Positions 42,998 through 55,131 of a DNA stretch of 64,000 nucleotides are shown piece by piece (position 1 is the first letter of the stretch; each line of letters begins with the position of its first letter). The translations under genes and the position numbers were made by a program. Source of the stretch: Bos javanicus (lineage: Eukaryota; Chordata; Mammalia; Artiodactyla; Bovidae); assembly GCF_032452875.1 (NCBI RefSeq), contig NC_083876.1, forward strand, positions 4,278,001 through 4,342,000, given 5' to 3'. A model generated the notes under the pieces. The model searched no databases, was not told where the DNA came from, and saw nothing but the letters and a program-made list of their open reading frames with translations.

Positions 42998-43243
42998 TAT
43001 CTATTTACCTACCTATCTATGTGTTCTTAGTCACTAAGTTCTGTCCAACACTTTGTGACCCCACAGACTGTAGCCCACCACACTTCTTTGTCTATGGGAT
43101 TCTTCAGGCAATAATAACTGGAGTGAGTTGTTATTTACTTCTCCAGGAGATCTTCCTGACCCAGAGATCAAACTCACATCTCCTGCATTGGGAGCCAGAT
43201 TCTTTACTACTGAATGATCTGGGAAGCCCATATATCTATTTAC
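42998..43243 (-). mobile_element. Bov-tA SINE with 11-bp target duplication
   Basis: The complement-strand SINE (43009-43232) is flanked by TATCTATTTAC at 42998-43008 and 43233-43243. Its 3' side has TACC/TATC-type tail sequence. Confidence 0.9.
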
Positions 43244-43486
43244 TTGTGTTAGAATTGGTTGTATGAATTAGAATCCAAACAAAGTCTAAAATTAATGGGT
43301 GTGTCTATCAGGTCTCTCTTAATCTATAAACCTTTCTTTGTTGACCAAACTGAGACTCTATTCTGTAGAATTTATGTTTTCTCTATGTCTTTTCATGACT
43401 TGATAATGTTCCATTGTCTAGCTGTACCAAAGTTTATTTATAAATACATTACTTGAAGGATATTTTGATTGCTCCCAAATATAGAC

Positions 43487-44021
43487 TCAGAGGCTTAGAG
43501 AATAAACTTATGGTTTCTTTTCTAAGATGAATGGAGAAGGATGAAAGGAAGGGATAGTTAAGGAGTTTGGGATGAACTTTCCTGGAGGCTCAGTTGGTAA
43601 GGAATCTGGCTGCAAAGCAGGAGATCGGGTTCAATCCCTGAGTGAAGATGACCCCTTTTAGATAGGAATGGCTACACTCTTCAGTATTCTTGCTTGGAGA
43701 ATTCCATGAACAAAGGAACCTGAAGGGCTACCATTTAAGGGGTCACAAAGAGTCAGACACGACAGAGACTAATACTTTTGGGATGGACAATTATGTACTG
43801 CTATATTTTAAATGGATAACCAATGACAACCTACTGTACAGTACCAGAAACTCTGCTCAATCTTATATAGAAGCCTGGGTGGGAGGAAGTTGGGGGGAGA
43901 ATGGATAGATATATATGTATGGATGAGTCCCTTTGCTGTCCACCTGAAACAATCACAAAATTGTTACTCAGTTACACTCCAATATAAAATACAAGTTTGT
44001 TTGTTTGTTTGTTTGTTTTTT
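43487..44021 (+). mobile_element. Ruminant L1 3' UTR with (TTTG)n, sense, split by SINE
   Basis: The 3' UTR includes CTATATTTTAAATGGATAAC, CCCTTTGCTGTCCACCTGAA and CAGTTACACTCCAATATAA, followed by TTTG repeats at about 43996-44020. It inserted into the older L1, and a Bov-tA was later added at 43575-43776. Confidence 0.88.
43566..43785 (+). mobile_element. Bov-tA SINE with 9-bp target duplication
   Basis: The sense SINE (43575-43776) is flanked by TTTGGGATG at 43566-43574 and 43777-43785, inside the ruminant L1 3' UTR. Confidence 0.92.
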
Positions 44022-45631
44022 AAGAAAAGAATAGGGCTGCTATAAGCATCCGTGTGTAGGTTTCTGTGTAGGTATATGTTTTCAAATTTGGGGGGTAAAT
44101 ACTAAGGAGGACTATTACTGTATCATACTGTGAATGTATATTTAGTTTTGTGAGAAATTGCCAAACTGTCTTCTAAATTAGCTATACCATTTTAAGTTTC
44201 TATCAGAAATGTATGAGTCCCTGTTGATCCTATTGTCAAGGTTTTGGATTTTGACCACTCAAACAAGTGGGTCTTATTGTCTTAATTGGCATTTCCCTAA
44301 CAACATATGATGTGGAGCATGCTTAGCATGATTGTTTCCTACCTATATATTTTATTTAGTAGCATTACTGTTCAGGTTTTATGGCTCATTTTTAAATTAA
44401 GCTATTTATTTCCTTATTGTTGAGTTTTAATTGTTTTTCATACATATTGGGTAGAAGTCCTTTATTAAGAATGTCTTTTGAAAATAGTTTCTTCCTGTCT
44501 TTGGCTTATCTTTTTTCTTGATATGGTCTTTTGCAGATTATGAGTTTTTCATTTTAATAAGGTCTTGCTTATCAATTTTATCTATTATGAATTATGTAGT
44601 TGCTATTTTATTTAAAAATGGTGTCAACATACTCTAGGTCATTTAGGATTTATCCTATATTATCTTATAGCAGTTTTATAGTTTTGCATTTACACTTAGA
44701 TATATGATACATTTTGAATCAATCTGTATGAAGCTTGCATGTTCTGGGTCTAGATTTTTTTTTTTAACATATGGATGTCATTGTTTCAGGATAGTTTGTT
44801 AAAGAGACAATGAACTCTTTTTTCCTTTGCTAACAATCTGTCTGTCCTAAGAGAGAAGTTACAGTAATAAATGCTTACATTAAGAGAAAAAAAAAAATCT
44901 CAGATAAACCACCTAAATGAACACCTCAGTAAACTAGAAGAGAGGAAAACAAATAAACAAAAAACTAAGGCCAGATTAAGAGAAGAAAAGGAATAAGAAA
45001 GATTACAGGAGAAATAAGTAAAATAGAGACAAAAATATAACATAAAATATTTATGAAATTAATATCTTATTTAAAAAGATAAAATAGAAAAACATTTATT
45101 TAGCTTAAAAGAACAACAACAAAGACTCAACTATATAAAATAATAAAAGAGAGGACATTATGACTGATATCACAAAATACAAAGGATCATAACAGATTCC
45201 TTTGAAGAGATATATCAACAAATTTGATGACCTGGAAGAGATCTATAAATTCCTAGAAACAAAATATATCAAGACTAAACCAAGAAACTGAAAATCTTAT
45301 CAGATTGATCACTATCAAAGAGATTGATCACTAATCAAAATAGATTAAATCACTAATCAAAGTTCTCCAACAAAGAAAAAACCAAGACATTTGTAAAGAG
45401 GAATTCATAATCATTTTTCTGAGACACCCTTCTGAAAGGTAGAAGAGGAGAGAACACTTTAATTTCATTTTATGAAGACAATTTTTCTCTAACACCAAAA
45501 CAATAAAGGGACATTACAAGAAAAGGAAATTATAGGCCAACATTCTTTATGAATATAGGTGTAAAAAGTCATCAAAAATATTAGCAAACACATATCAACA
45601 GCACATTAAAAGAATTATACACCATGATTAT

Positions 45632-46969
45632 TGTACAGGAGGCGGTGATCAAGACCATCCCCAGGAAAAATGCAAAAAGGTGAAATGGTTGTCTGAGGAG
45701 GCCTTACAAATATCTGAGAAAAGAAGAGAAGCTAAAGGCAAAGGAGCCCATCTGAATGCAGAGTTCCAAAGAATATAAAGGAGAAATAAGAAAGTCTCCC
45801 TCAGTGATTAGTGCAAATAAATAGAGGAAAACAATAGAATGGGGAAGACTAGAGATCTCTTCAAGAAAATTAAACATACCAATAAAACATTTCAGGCAAA
45901 AGGGCACAATAAAGGACAAAAGTGGAATGGACCTAACAGAAGTAGAAGATATTAAGAAAAGTTGAAAAAATACACAGAAGAACTATACAAAAAAGATATT
46001 AATGACCCAGAAAACCACAATGATGTGATCACTCATCAAGAGCCAGACATCCTGGCATGCAAAGTCAAAGTTGGCTTTAGGAAACATCACTAGGAACAAA
46101 GCTAGTGGAAGTGATGGAATTCCAGTTGAACTCTTTCAAATCCTAAAAGGTGATGCTGTTGAAGTGCTGCACTTAATATGCCAGCAAAGGTGGAAAACTT
46201 AGCAGTGGCCACACGACTGGAAAAGGTCAGTTTTCATTCCAATACTAAAGAAAGGCAATGCCAAAGAATGTTCAGACTACTGAACAGATACACTCATTTC
46301 ACACGCTAGCAAAATAATGCTCAAAATTCTCCAAGCCAGGTTTCAATAGTACGTGAACTGAGAACTTCCAGATATTCAAACTGGATTTAGAAAAGTCAGA
46401 GGAACCAAAGATCAAATTGCCAAAATCAACTCGATCATAGAAAAAGCAAGAGGGTTCCAGAATACTATCTAACTCTACTTTATTCCCTGCTTAAGATGAA
46501 AATGAAAGAGAAGAGTGAAAAAGCTGCCTTAAAACTCAACATCCAAAAAACTAAGATTGTGGCATCTAGTCCATTCACTTCATGGCAAATAGATGGGGAA
46601 ACATTTTCTTGGGCTCCAAAATCAATGCAGATGGTGACTGCAGCTATGAAATTAAAAGATGCTTGCTCCTCGGAAGAAAAGTTATGACTAATCTAGATAG
46701 CATATTAAAAACAGAGACATTACTTTGCCAAAAAAAAGTCCATCTAGTCAAATCTGTGCTTTTTCCAATAGTCATGTATTGATGTGACAGTTGGACTATA
46801 AAGAAAGCTCAGTGCCAAAGAAATGACACTTTTGAACTGTGGTGTTGGAGAAGACTCTTGCGAGTCCCTTGGACAGCAAGGAGTTAACCAGTCAATCCTA
46901 AAGGAAATCAGTCCTGAATATTCATTGGAAGGACTGATGCTGAAGCTGAAGCTCCAATACTTTGGCCAC
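45632..46969 (+). mobile_element. BovB, internally deleted and missing its 3' end
   Basis: Sense sequence starts in the linker (ACAGGAGGCGGTGATCAAGA) and runs to the motif-A region at about 46480. It then jumps to sequence downstream of YADD (ATGAAAATGAAAGAGAAG at 46494), losing several hundred bases including the RT active site. It ends at CTTTGGCCACA without the family 3' end, fused to a SINE head fragment. The frame is broken many times. Confidence 0.9.
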
Positions 46970-47016
46970 ATGCACTGCAGGCAGATTCTTTACCACTTGA
47001 GTTACCAGGGAAGCCC
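46970..47016 (-). mobile_element. Bov-tA head fragment fused to BovB
   Basis: TGCACTGCAGGCAGATTC and GAGTTACCAGGGAAGCCC are the complement of the SINE's tRNA-like head. The core and 3' part are absent. It abuts BovB directly on the left and old L1 on the right. Confidence 0.88.
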
Positions 47017-47799
47017 CAGTATACAAAACCAATACACAAATGTCAGTTGCATTTTATATCCTAATAGCATATATTTCAGAAAGAGAAATTTTAAAATATG
47101 ATCCCATTTACAATAGCAACAACAGAATTTATATGTTAAAAATGGATTTAATTTATACTTAAGAATAGACTTAATCAAGTACATGAATGATCTCTATATT
47201 GAATAGTATAAAATATTGATAAAAGAAATTGAAGAAAATACAAATAAGTAGAAATATACTGCATGACCATTAATTGGAAGAAACAATATTATTAAAATAC
47301 CCATACTCCTCAAAGCAATCTACAGATTCACTGAAATCCCTATCAAAATGCCTATGTCAAAAAGAAAATACACAAAACTGAAATTGTCTGAAACCACAAA
47401 AGGCACTAAAATGCCAAAGTAATCCTGAGAAAAAAGAACAAAACTGAGGCATCACCCTTGTTGACCTCAAACTATATTATATAGTTATCAATCAAAACAG
47501 CATGGTATTTTACACAAAATCACACACATAGATCAATGGAGCAGAAGTAAACGCACAGAAATAAATTTGTCTATTTATTATCAATTATTTTTTACAAAGA
47601 AACTAACACTATACAATGAGGATATGATAGTTTATTTAATAAACGTTTGGAAAACTGGAGAGTCACACAATAAACTGGGCCACTATTTCATACCACTTAC
47701 AAAGTCAACTCACAATGAAGAAAAGTCTTTAATGCTAAACCTAAGCTATAAAACTAGAATAAAACATGGTAAGTAAGCTCTTTGACATCAATCTTGACA

Positions 47800-47905
47800 C
47801 TGATTTTTTTTTTTTTTTTTGGCATTGACACCAAAGGCCAGGGAGCAAAAGCAAAAATAACCATGTGGGACAACATCAAAGTGAAAAAAAAAAAAAAATT
47901 CTGTA
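47800..47905. repeat. Poly-T and poly-A runs in L1
   Basis: A T run at about 47803-47820 and an A run at about 47884-47898 lie within L1 ORF2. Open frames of 120 and 73 codons across them are artefacts of L1 remnants. Confidence 0.8.
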
Positions 47906-48927
47906 CAGCAAAGGAAAGCATTATCAAAATTAAAAATAAAACAACCTACAGAATGGGGAAAAAAAAATATGTCCAAATGGAGCTGATATCTAAAATATAC
48001 AAGGAACACAAATCTATTTTTAAAATAGGCAGAGGATCTGAATCACCCTTTTCTCCAAAGAAGATATACGAATGGCCACTAAGTATACAAAAGGGTGCCC
48101 AATGTCACTTATCACTACAGAAATGCAAATTAAAAGCAAAATGAGATATCATCTTGTACCTTTTAAGGTGATTATAGTGAAAAAGACAACATATAAGTCT
48201 TGGTAAGGTTTTGGTGATAAGTTAACTCTTGTGCACTGCTGATGAGAATGTAAATAGGGAAGCTATTACTTAATATGAAAGTTCTAGGAAAAAAAATTAA
48301 ATAGGACCACATTTGCATCCTGTAATCCCTCTTGCATATATATCCAAATGAAATGCAATCAATATCTCAAAGTGCTATCTGCACTATAGTGTTTTTTGCA
48401 GCATTAATCACAATAGCCAACATATGGAAATAAACCATATGTTTTTTTGAATGTCCATCAATAGATAAAAGACTAAATGATGGATATGATATCAATTGAA
48501 TATAGTAATATTCTATATCTGGATTAAGTTCGATAACATTGTTCAATATATATTGAAGACTGATATTTGAATATTATTTGGTTATGACAAATAAAAGGAC
48601 TCCTGCCACTTGCTACAACTTGGGTGGATTTTAGGTCATTGTATCAGGTGAAATAAGTATACAGATAAATACATCTACTGCATAGTATCACTTATATGTG
48701 AAATCTAAAATAAAACTTATGAAAAGGGTGAGTATAAAAATGGTTTCTATGGAGTGGGTGGTAGGGGAAATACGAAGATGTTGGCCAAAGTATAGAAAAT
48801 TTCAGCTATAAATTAAAACAGGTTGAGGATTTAAAGTATAACATGGCAACTATAGTTGACTATATTAAGAAACAAGAAATTAAAATATTCACAAATAAGA
48901 AAAGCATATGTGTGATTATGAATAAGC

Positions 48928-49075
48928 TAATTAAATATGTGCTGAGTCACTTCAGTTGTGTACAATTCTTTGTGACCCTATGGAATGTGTAGCCTGTCAG
49001 GTTCTGTTTATGATATTCTCCAGGTAAAAATATTGGAGTGGGTTGCCATTTCTTCCTCCCCAGGTTAATTAAATA
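48928..49075 (-). mobile_element. 5'-truncated Bov-tA SINE, 10-bp target duplication
   Basis: The complement-strand SINE core and 3' end (48938-49065) are flanked by TAATTAAATA at 48928-48937 and 49066-49075. It lies inside the L1 3' UTR. Confidence 0.92.
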
Positions 49076-49169
49076 GACAGGAGGATACATTTACAATGTG
49101 TATTTACATAAGAACATCATGATGTACACTTAAATATCATGATTTATTTATCAATTATACCCTAGCCTC

Positions 49170-50148
49170 CTAAGAAACCTGTATGCAGATCAAGAAGTAA
49201 CAGTTTGAACCATACATGGAACAATTGGTTCAAAATTGGGATAGAGGTTCATCAAGGCTGTTCATTGTCATCCTGCTTATTTAACTTATACACAGAGCAC
49301 ATCAAGTGAAATGTCAGAATCGATGAAGCTCAAGCTGGAATTGAGATTGCCAAGAGGAATATCATCAACCTCAGATATGCAGATGACACCACCCTAAAGG
49401 CAGGAAGCAAAGAGAAACTAATGAGCCTCTTGATGAAGATGAAAGAGGAGAGTGGAAAACCTGGCTTAACACTCAGCATGCAAAAAACTAAGATCATGGC
49501 ATGTGGTCCCATCACATTATGGCAAATAGATGGGAAAAAATGGCAGCAGTGACAAACTTTATTTTCTTGGGCTCCAAAATTACTGCAGAGGGTAACTGCA
49601 GGCATGAAATGAAAGGACACTTGCTCCTTAGAAGAAAAGCTATGACAAACCCTAGACAGTATATTAGAAAGCAGAGACATCACCTTGCCTTCATGGTCCA
49701 TATAGTCAAAGCTATGTGTTTTCCAGAAGCCACATGTAGATGTGAGAGTTGGACCATGAAGAAGACTGAGCACCAAAGAATTCATGCTTTCCAACTGTGA
49801 TGCTGAAGAAGACATTTGAGAGTCCCTTGGACACCAAGATCAAACCAGTCAATCCTAAAGTAAATTAATCTTGAATATTTATTGGAAGAACTGATACTGA
49901 AGCTAAAGCTCTAATATTTTGGCTAACAAATGCAAAGAGCTGACTCATTGGAAAAGACCCTGAGGCTGGGAAAAATTGAGGGCAGGAGGAGAAGGGGGCA
50001 ACAGACGACGAAATGGTTGGATGGCATCATTGTCTCAATGGACACAAATTTGAGGAAATTCTGTGCGATAGATAAGGAAAAGGAAGTCTAGTGTGCTGCA
50101 GTCCATGGGGTCACAAAGAGTCAAACATGACTGAGTGATTGAAGAACA
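49170..50148 (+). mobile_element. BovB 3' portion
   Basis: The sense copy starts at AGAAACCTGTATGCAGATC, crosses the YADD site (TATGCAGATGAC at about 49376-49387) and ends near GACTGAGTGATTGAAGAAC. Both strands show only broken open frames (for example 49501-49800), and it is diverged. It begins immediately at the 3' end of the old L1. Confidence 0.92.
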
Positions 50149-52125
50149 AAGCTGAAAAAATTAAAAGGGAATTGATCTGGAAGAAAAATTTACATGCTAT
50201 GACTTTATTTTGAAGTGCTATTCCAGGGAAGCAAAAAAGATTGAGTGACTTAAGATTGAAGCCAACATATCTGTGATTCTTTTCCACATGTTTCCTGCCT
50301 TCTGGAAGCTGCTTCAGATACTATGTCTACCTTAAATTAAATATATATATATATATAATATAGATATATATATAATTTTTTTCCATCAGGAAAATAATCT
50401 TAAGCAAAACTACAAATTTCCAACTTAGTAATGGCAAATCGCTACCCAAGATACAAAGCCATTAGCGGGTGGCACACGGCTCCTCCCTCAAAATTGGGGC
50501 TATCACTGAAAATAGGAAGAATATACTTAGAGTAGCAAATGAGAGTATGTGCTAAAAAAATTTTGATTTACATTTTCTGTAATATTTTGGGGGAATATTT
50601 ATTTGCTTAATCATACATTTCAGCATAAAGCTATAGATCTTAAATTACTCATTTAACTTTTAAAATTAAAATACATAAAAGATTAAAACAAACAAAATTA
50701 CTAATAATATACTCTAGAAATAAGGTCCATGGACTCCCACACTATTTAAAGATTATATGCATAAATTACCAGGTTGTACAATCTTAGGTTACTAGAATTT
50801 ATTAAATAAGACTCAGATCAATAAAAGCATGTAAACATTAAAGCTCCAGTGGAAACAAGAACCAGTTTAAACTCTTTATATCCTTCAGTTATTTTCCCTA
50901 ATTGTCTTGAGTGGCAGAAAATTTTAACTGTACTGGTAAGCATCAATTCTTCATTTTAACAGCAAATTAACTTCCAAACTAATAGCTTCAAAAATGTTTG
51001 AATAAAAGATTTCAATTGGCCGATATGGATCTTTTGTTAAGTGAATAAAATCATATGTTCCACATCCTTCTTTCTCTGTTTTTAATAGAACATATAGATA
51101 TCTATAAGTGATTTGTCTACTAATCAAATTTACTTAGCTACAAAATGCAGCTAAGTAAAATAAAGCTATTACATTTCTTACACTATCTTTAGATCAGAAT
51201 AACTGTCATTCAATCTTTTTGTTTTCTTTAAATAAAAAAAAATTTTACATAGTACTATTTAAATGAAATTTTCTTATCTTTCCTGAAATGTTTAATGGCA
51301 GAGAGGTCATGGTAACTTAATTAATCCTGCCTGTGGTGTTTAAGTAACTTGAAAAATACTAAAGAAAATAATTTATTAAAAAAAATTTTGAAGCACCCTT
51401 TGTTAAAATGTTATTAACATGTATTTGAAGCAAACATGTCAAAAACCAGCATTTCTGGGGAAAAACAAAACAAAGTTTCATTCATCCAAAACTTAATGCT
51501 GAATACCAATGTTTAATGTTTTTTTTTTTACAATGTATTTATGGTCTATGTATCTTTGTTTGCCTATTTAATGTTAATCATTGAGAGCTAGACAAAATTT
51601 GTTTTTAAACAAAGCAGCATATCCTTTCATTAAAAATGATTTTTTAATTTTTTATTAAATGTGCTTTTATCTAGTGAGTGACATTTGCTATTTTCCACAC
51701 GCAAAAAGGAAAATGTTTTGTTTAATTTTTTTCATTAACTGTTGGAGAAAATTTTCCTTATCCTTTTTTTAGATGTACTATTCTGTTAATATTCATCTGA
51801 CTATATAATTTTGGTTTAAATTGAGACCACTTCTACAGATTTCTATTTATATTTATGTGTATTATTTAAAAATAAAAGCTGTATGTTTACCTACCAAGTC
51901 AAAAGAAAAAAAAAAGTAAATTAGGGCCCTATATTATTTTCAATTGCTGACAAAAATATCCCTTTTGATATTTGACTTTCATTATTTTCATATTTTTCAA
52001 CACAAAGGAGAAAATAGCCACCGATGCCATTTGGCACCTGTCTTCTTGCAAAAGGAGTAAATATAAAAAATGTTTATATTCTCTTTTATGATCTTCCCAC
52101 TTTATAAAGCACAAAATTTATAGTC
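50149..52125. other. No gene recognised; one (TA)n
   Basis: This is the longest stretch without a repeat I can name. It is AT-rich, with a TA tract at about 50341-50374 and a slightly GC-richer spot at about 50430-50495. No convincing open frame was found. Confidence 0.5.
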
Positions 52126-52148
52126 TTTTTAATGAAGTATAGTTGATT

Positions 52149-52186
52149 GACAATATTACATAAATTTGACAATATTACATAAATTT
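52149..52186. repeat. 19-bp tandem duplication
   Basis: GACAATATTACATAAATTT is present twice with no mismatch (52149-52167 and 52168-52186) in the L1 3' UTR. Confidence 0.98.
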
Positions 52187-53119
52187 CACGTTTGTAGCAT
52201 AGTGAGTCAATATTTTTATAGATTATACATCAAGGTTGTTACAAAAAAAATGGCTATGTATTCTTGTGCTATACAATATATCCTTGTTATTCATCTATTG
52301 TACACATATACATATTCCGATCTTCCTCTCCTTCCCTAGTCTCTTCACTCCACTGGTATCCATGAGTTTGTTTTCTGTATTTGTGAATCTGTTTCTGTTT
52401 TGTTGTTTATTTTTAAAATCGTATAATTGATAACATAAAATATTTACCTTTGACTAATTTCACTAAACATAATGTTCTCTAGGTATATCCACATTATTGT
52501 AAATGGCAGAATTTTATTCATTTTGTGGCTAGTATTCCAATTTATGTGTATGTTTACACCATTCATCTTCTGGCCATTCATCTGTTGAACACTTGGGTTG
52601 CTTGCATATTCTGGCTATTGTAAATGATGCTGCTATGAACATTGGGATACATTGTTCACTTTTTAATGACTGTTTTTGGGTTTTTTGATTTTATGTATCA
52701 AAATTCTAGGAATAATTACTGCATCAGATGGTTGTCCTAATTTTTTCAGGAAATGCCATGCTGTTCTCCATAGTGACTGCACCAAATTACATTCTCACCA
52801 AAAGGGCACAAGGATTCCATTTTCTTTACATCCTTGCCATTGTAATTTTGATTTTTTTCTCTAATAATTAATGATGTTGACCATCTTTTCATCTTCCTGT
52901 TACCCTTCTGTATGTCTTTGAAAAAATGGATGCCCAGGTCTTCTGGCATTTTATTTTTTATATTGAGTTGTATAAGCTGTTCATATACATTTTAGATTTT
53001 AATGCTTTATCAGTATTAAATATATTTGTATTTGATATGGTATTAAATGCCATATTAATACATTTGTAAGTACTCTCTCCTGTCCAGTATCTTGTCTCTG
53101 CATTTTGTCAGTGGTTTCC

Positions 53120-53338
53120 TTTGCTGTGTGCTCTGCTTAGTCACTCAGCCATGTCCAATTCTTTGTTACCTCATGGACTGTAGCTCTCCAAGCTCCTCTT
53201 TTCATGGAATTTTCCAGGCTAGAATACTGGATTGGGTAGCCATTCCCTTGTCCAGGGGATCTTCCCAAACCAGGGATCAAACCCAGGTCTCCTGCATTGC
53301 CGTGAATTCTTTACCATCTGAGCCACCAGGGAAACCCT
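53120..53338 (-). mobile_element. Bov-tA SINE in L1
   Basis: The complement-strand SINE runs from GCTTAGTCACTCAGCC to GAGCCACCAGGGAAACCC. The flanks TTCCTTTGCTGT and TTCCTTGCTGT are an aged target duplication that also fits the L1 sequence at this place. Confidence 0.9.
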
Positions 53339-53598
53339 TCCTTGCTGTTCAAAAGCTATTAGTTTTAATTAGGTCCTATTTGTTTTTACTTTTATTTCCT
53401 TTGCCTCAGTAGACCAGATCCAAATAATATTGCTATGATTATGTCAAAGAGTACTTTGCCTATGGTCTCTTCTAGAAGTTTAAATTTTAAAGGTTCTATA
53501 TTTAGCTATTTAATCCATTTTGAGTTTATTTTAGTGTAAGATGTGGGGAAATGTTGTAATCTCATTCTATATACGATTGTCCAGTTTTCTCACTAGAA

Positions 53599-53757
53599 GA
53601 TAGAAGAATGTGTATTTTTTGCATTGTGTATGCTCGCTTCCTTTGTTGGATATTGACTATAGGTGCACGGGGTTTGAGAGGGGGAAGCATTGATAGAAGA
53701 GTCTGTCTTTTTCCATCATATATCCTTGCTGCTTTCATTGGAGATTGACTATAGGTG
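53599..53757. repeat. Diverged partial tandem duplication in L1
   Basis: Two units of about 66 bp, 53599-53665 and 53692-53757, share GATAGAAGA at the start and GATTGACTATAGGTG or ATATTGACTATAGGTG at the end, spaced about 93 bp. L1 normally has this part once. Confidence 0.8.
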
Positions 53758-54040
53758 ATGGGATTATATATGAGGTCTCTATTCCTTTTCATTGACCTAT
53801 GTGTCTGTCTCTTGGGGCCAATGCTATACTATTTTGGTTACTATAGCTCTGTAGCATGGTCTGAAGTCAAGGGAATGTGATACCTCCAGCTTTCTTTTTT
53901 TTTTTCCTCTTCATGATTGTTTTGGTAATTCTGGGTCATTTGTTGTTCCATATTAATGTTAGTATTATTTGTTCTGTAAAAAATATGTCATGGCTATTTT
54001 GATAGGAATTATACTAAATCAGTATATTGCTTTGGGGTAG

Positions 54041-54726
54041 AATGATCACTCACCTAGAGCCAGACATCCAGGAATGTGAAGTCAAGTGGGCCTTAGAAAG
54101 CATCACTATGAACAAAGCTAGTGGAGGTGATGGAAATCCAGTTGAGCTCTTTCAAATCCTGAAAGATGAGCTGTGAAAGTGCTGCACTCAATATGCCAGC
54201 AAATTTGGAAAACTCAGCAGTGGCCACAGGACTGGAAAAGGTCAGTTTTCATTCCAATCCCAAAGAAAGGCAATGCCAAAGAATGCTCAAACTACCGCAC
54301 AATTGCACTCATCTCACACGCTAGTAAAGTAATGCTCAAAATTCTCCAAGCCAGGCTTCAGCAATATGTGAACCGTGAACTTCCTGATGTTAAAGCTGGT
54401 TTTAGAAAAGTCAGAGGAACCAGAGTCAAATTGCCAACATCCACTGGATCATGGAAAAAGCAAGAGAGTTCCAGAAAAACATTTATTTCTGCTTTATTGA
54501 CTATGCCAAAGCCTTTGACTGTGTGGATCACAATAAACTGTGGAAAATTCTGAAAAAGATGGGAATATTGGACCACCTGATCTGCCTCTTGAGAAATCTG
54601 TATGCAGGTCAGGAAGCAACAGTTAGAACTGGACATGGAACAAAAGACTGTTTCCAAATAGGAAAAGGAGTACGTCAAGGCTGTATATTGTCACCCTGCT
54701 TATTTAACTTATATGCAGAGTACTCA
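54041..54726 (+). mobile_element. Internal BovB segment lacking both ends
   Basis: The sense sequence runs from the linker (CACTCACCTAGAGCCAGAC) through the RT motif-A region and stops at CTTATATGCAGAGTAC, before the YADD site. The 3' end is missing, which target-primed reverse transcription alone does not explain. Confidence 0.92.
54173..54726 (+). pseudogene. BovB RT fragment pseudogene
   Basis: Two overlapping frames, 54173-54553 and 54451-54879, carry the RT N-terminal part. The first includes KVMLKILQARLQQYV and the second FIDYAKAFDCVDHNK (motif A) and GVRQGCILSP (motif B region). A frameshift joins them near 54430-54460. The catalytic YADD box is not included because the element stops first. 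Confidence 0.88.
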
Positions 54727-55105
54727 TATATTTATATGGGTTTTCTGTATTGTCTTTGTTTTTGTTGCTGTTGTTGTTTGTTTGCCTGTTTGTTTTTGTT
54801 TGTTTGTTTCAGGTTTCCCTCACAAAACAAATATGTTCCATTGGTTTCATTTTTTATTAAATCTTCTTCACTTGTTTGATAGAGTTTCCATGTGAATCTG
54901 TCAAATCAAGGACAAGTGTTTGATGAGAATTTTTAATTACAAATTCAGTTTTACTACTAGTGGTCTGCCCAGCTTATCTGTTTCTTTCTGATTCAGATTT
55001 TGACAGGTTACATGTTTCTAAAAATTTGACAGTTATGCACTTGTTACCAATTTATTACTTGTTTTCCTGTTTTGTTTTTTTTTTATATATACTTCATCTC
55101 TGTTC

Positions 55106-55131
55106 TTTTTTTTTTCTTCTTCTTCTTCTTC
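55106..55131. repeat. (TTC)n microsatellite
   Basis: A T run is followed by about six CTT units within the antisense L1. Confidence 0.9.

Larger units (their letters stand above)
42480..44830 (-). mobile_element. Old L1M, 3' UTR and ORF2 end, antisense, interrupted
   Basis: The 3' UTR complement (42480-42997 and 43244-43486) has GAATTACTGTAAAAGCAAATC-like and GAATCCAAACAAAGTC sequence of L1ME/L1M elements. ORF2 3' sequence continues at 44022-44830 with GAGAAATTGCCAAACTGTC and GGTCTTTTGCAGATTATGAG. A SINE (43009-43232) and a ruminant L1 end (43487-44021) are inserted. Confidence 0.78.
44840..49168 (+). mobile_element. Old L1, sense, ORF2 to 3' UTR, interrupted
   Basis: ORF2 pieces at 44840-45625 (ending with CACATTAAAAGAATTATACAC, shortened here) and 47017-48300 keep L1 order. 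The ORF2 end and 3' UTR follow to ACATCATGATGTACACTTAA and TATCAATTATACCCTAG near 49168. BovB with a SINE scrap (45632-47016) and a Bov-tA (48938-49065) interrupt it. An antisense old L1 ends just before it at 44830, giving a tail-out pair. Confidence 0.8.
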
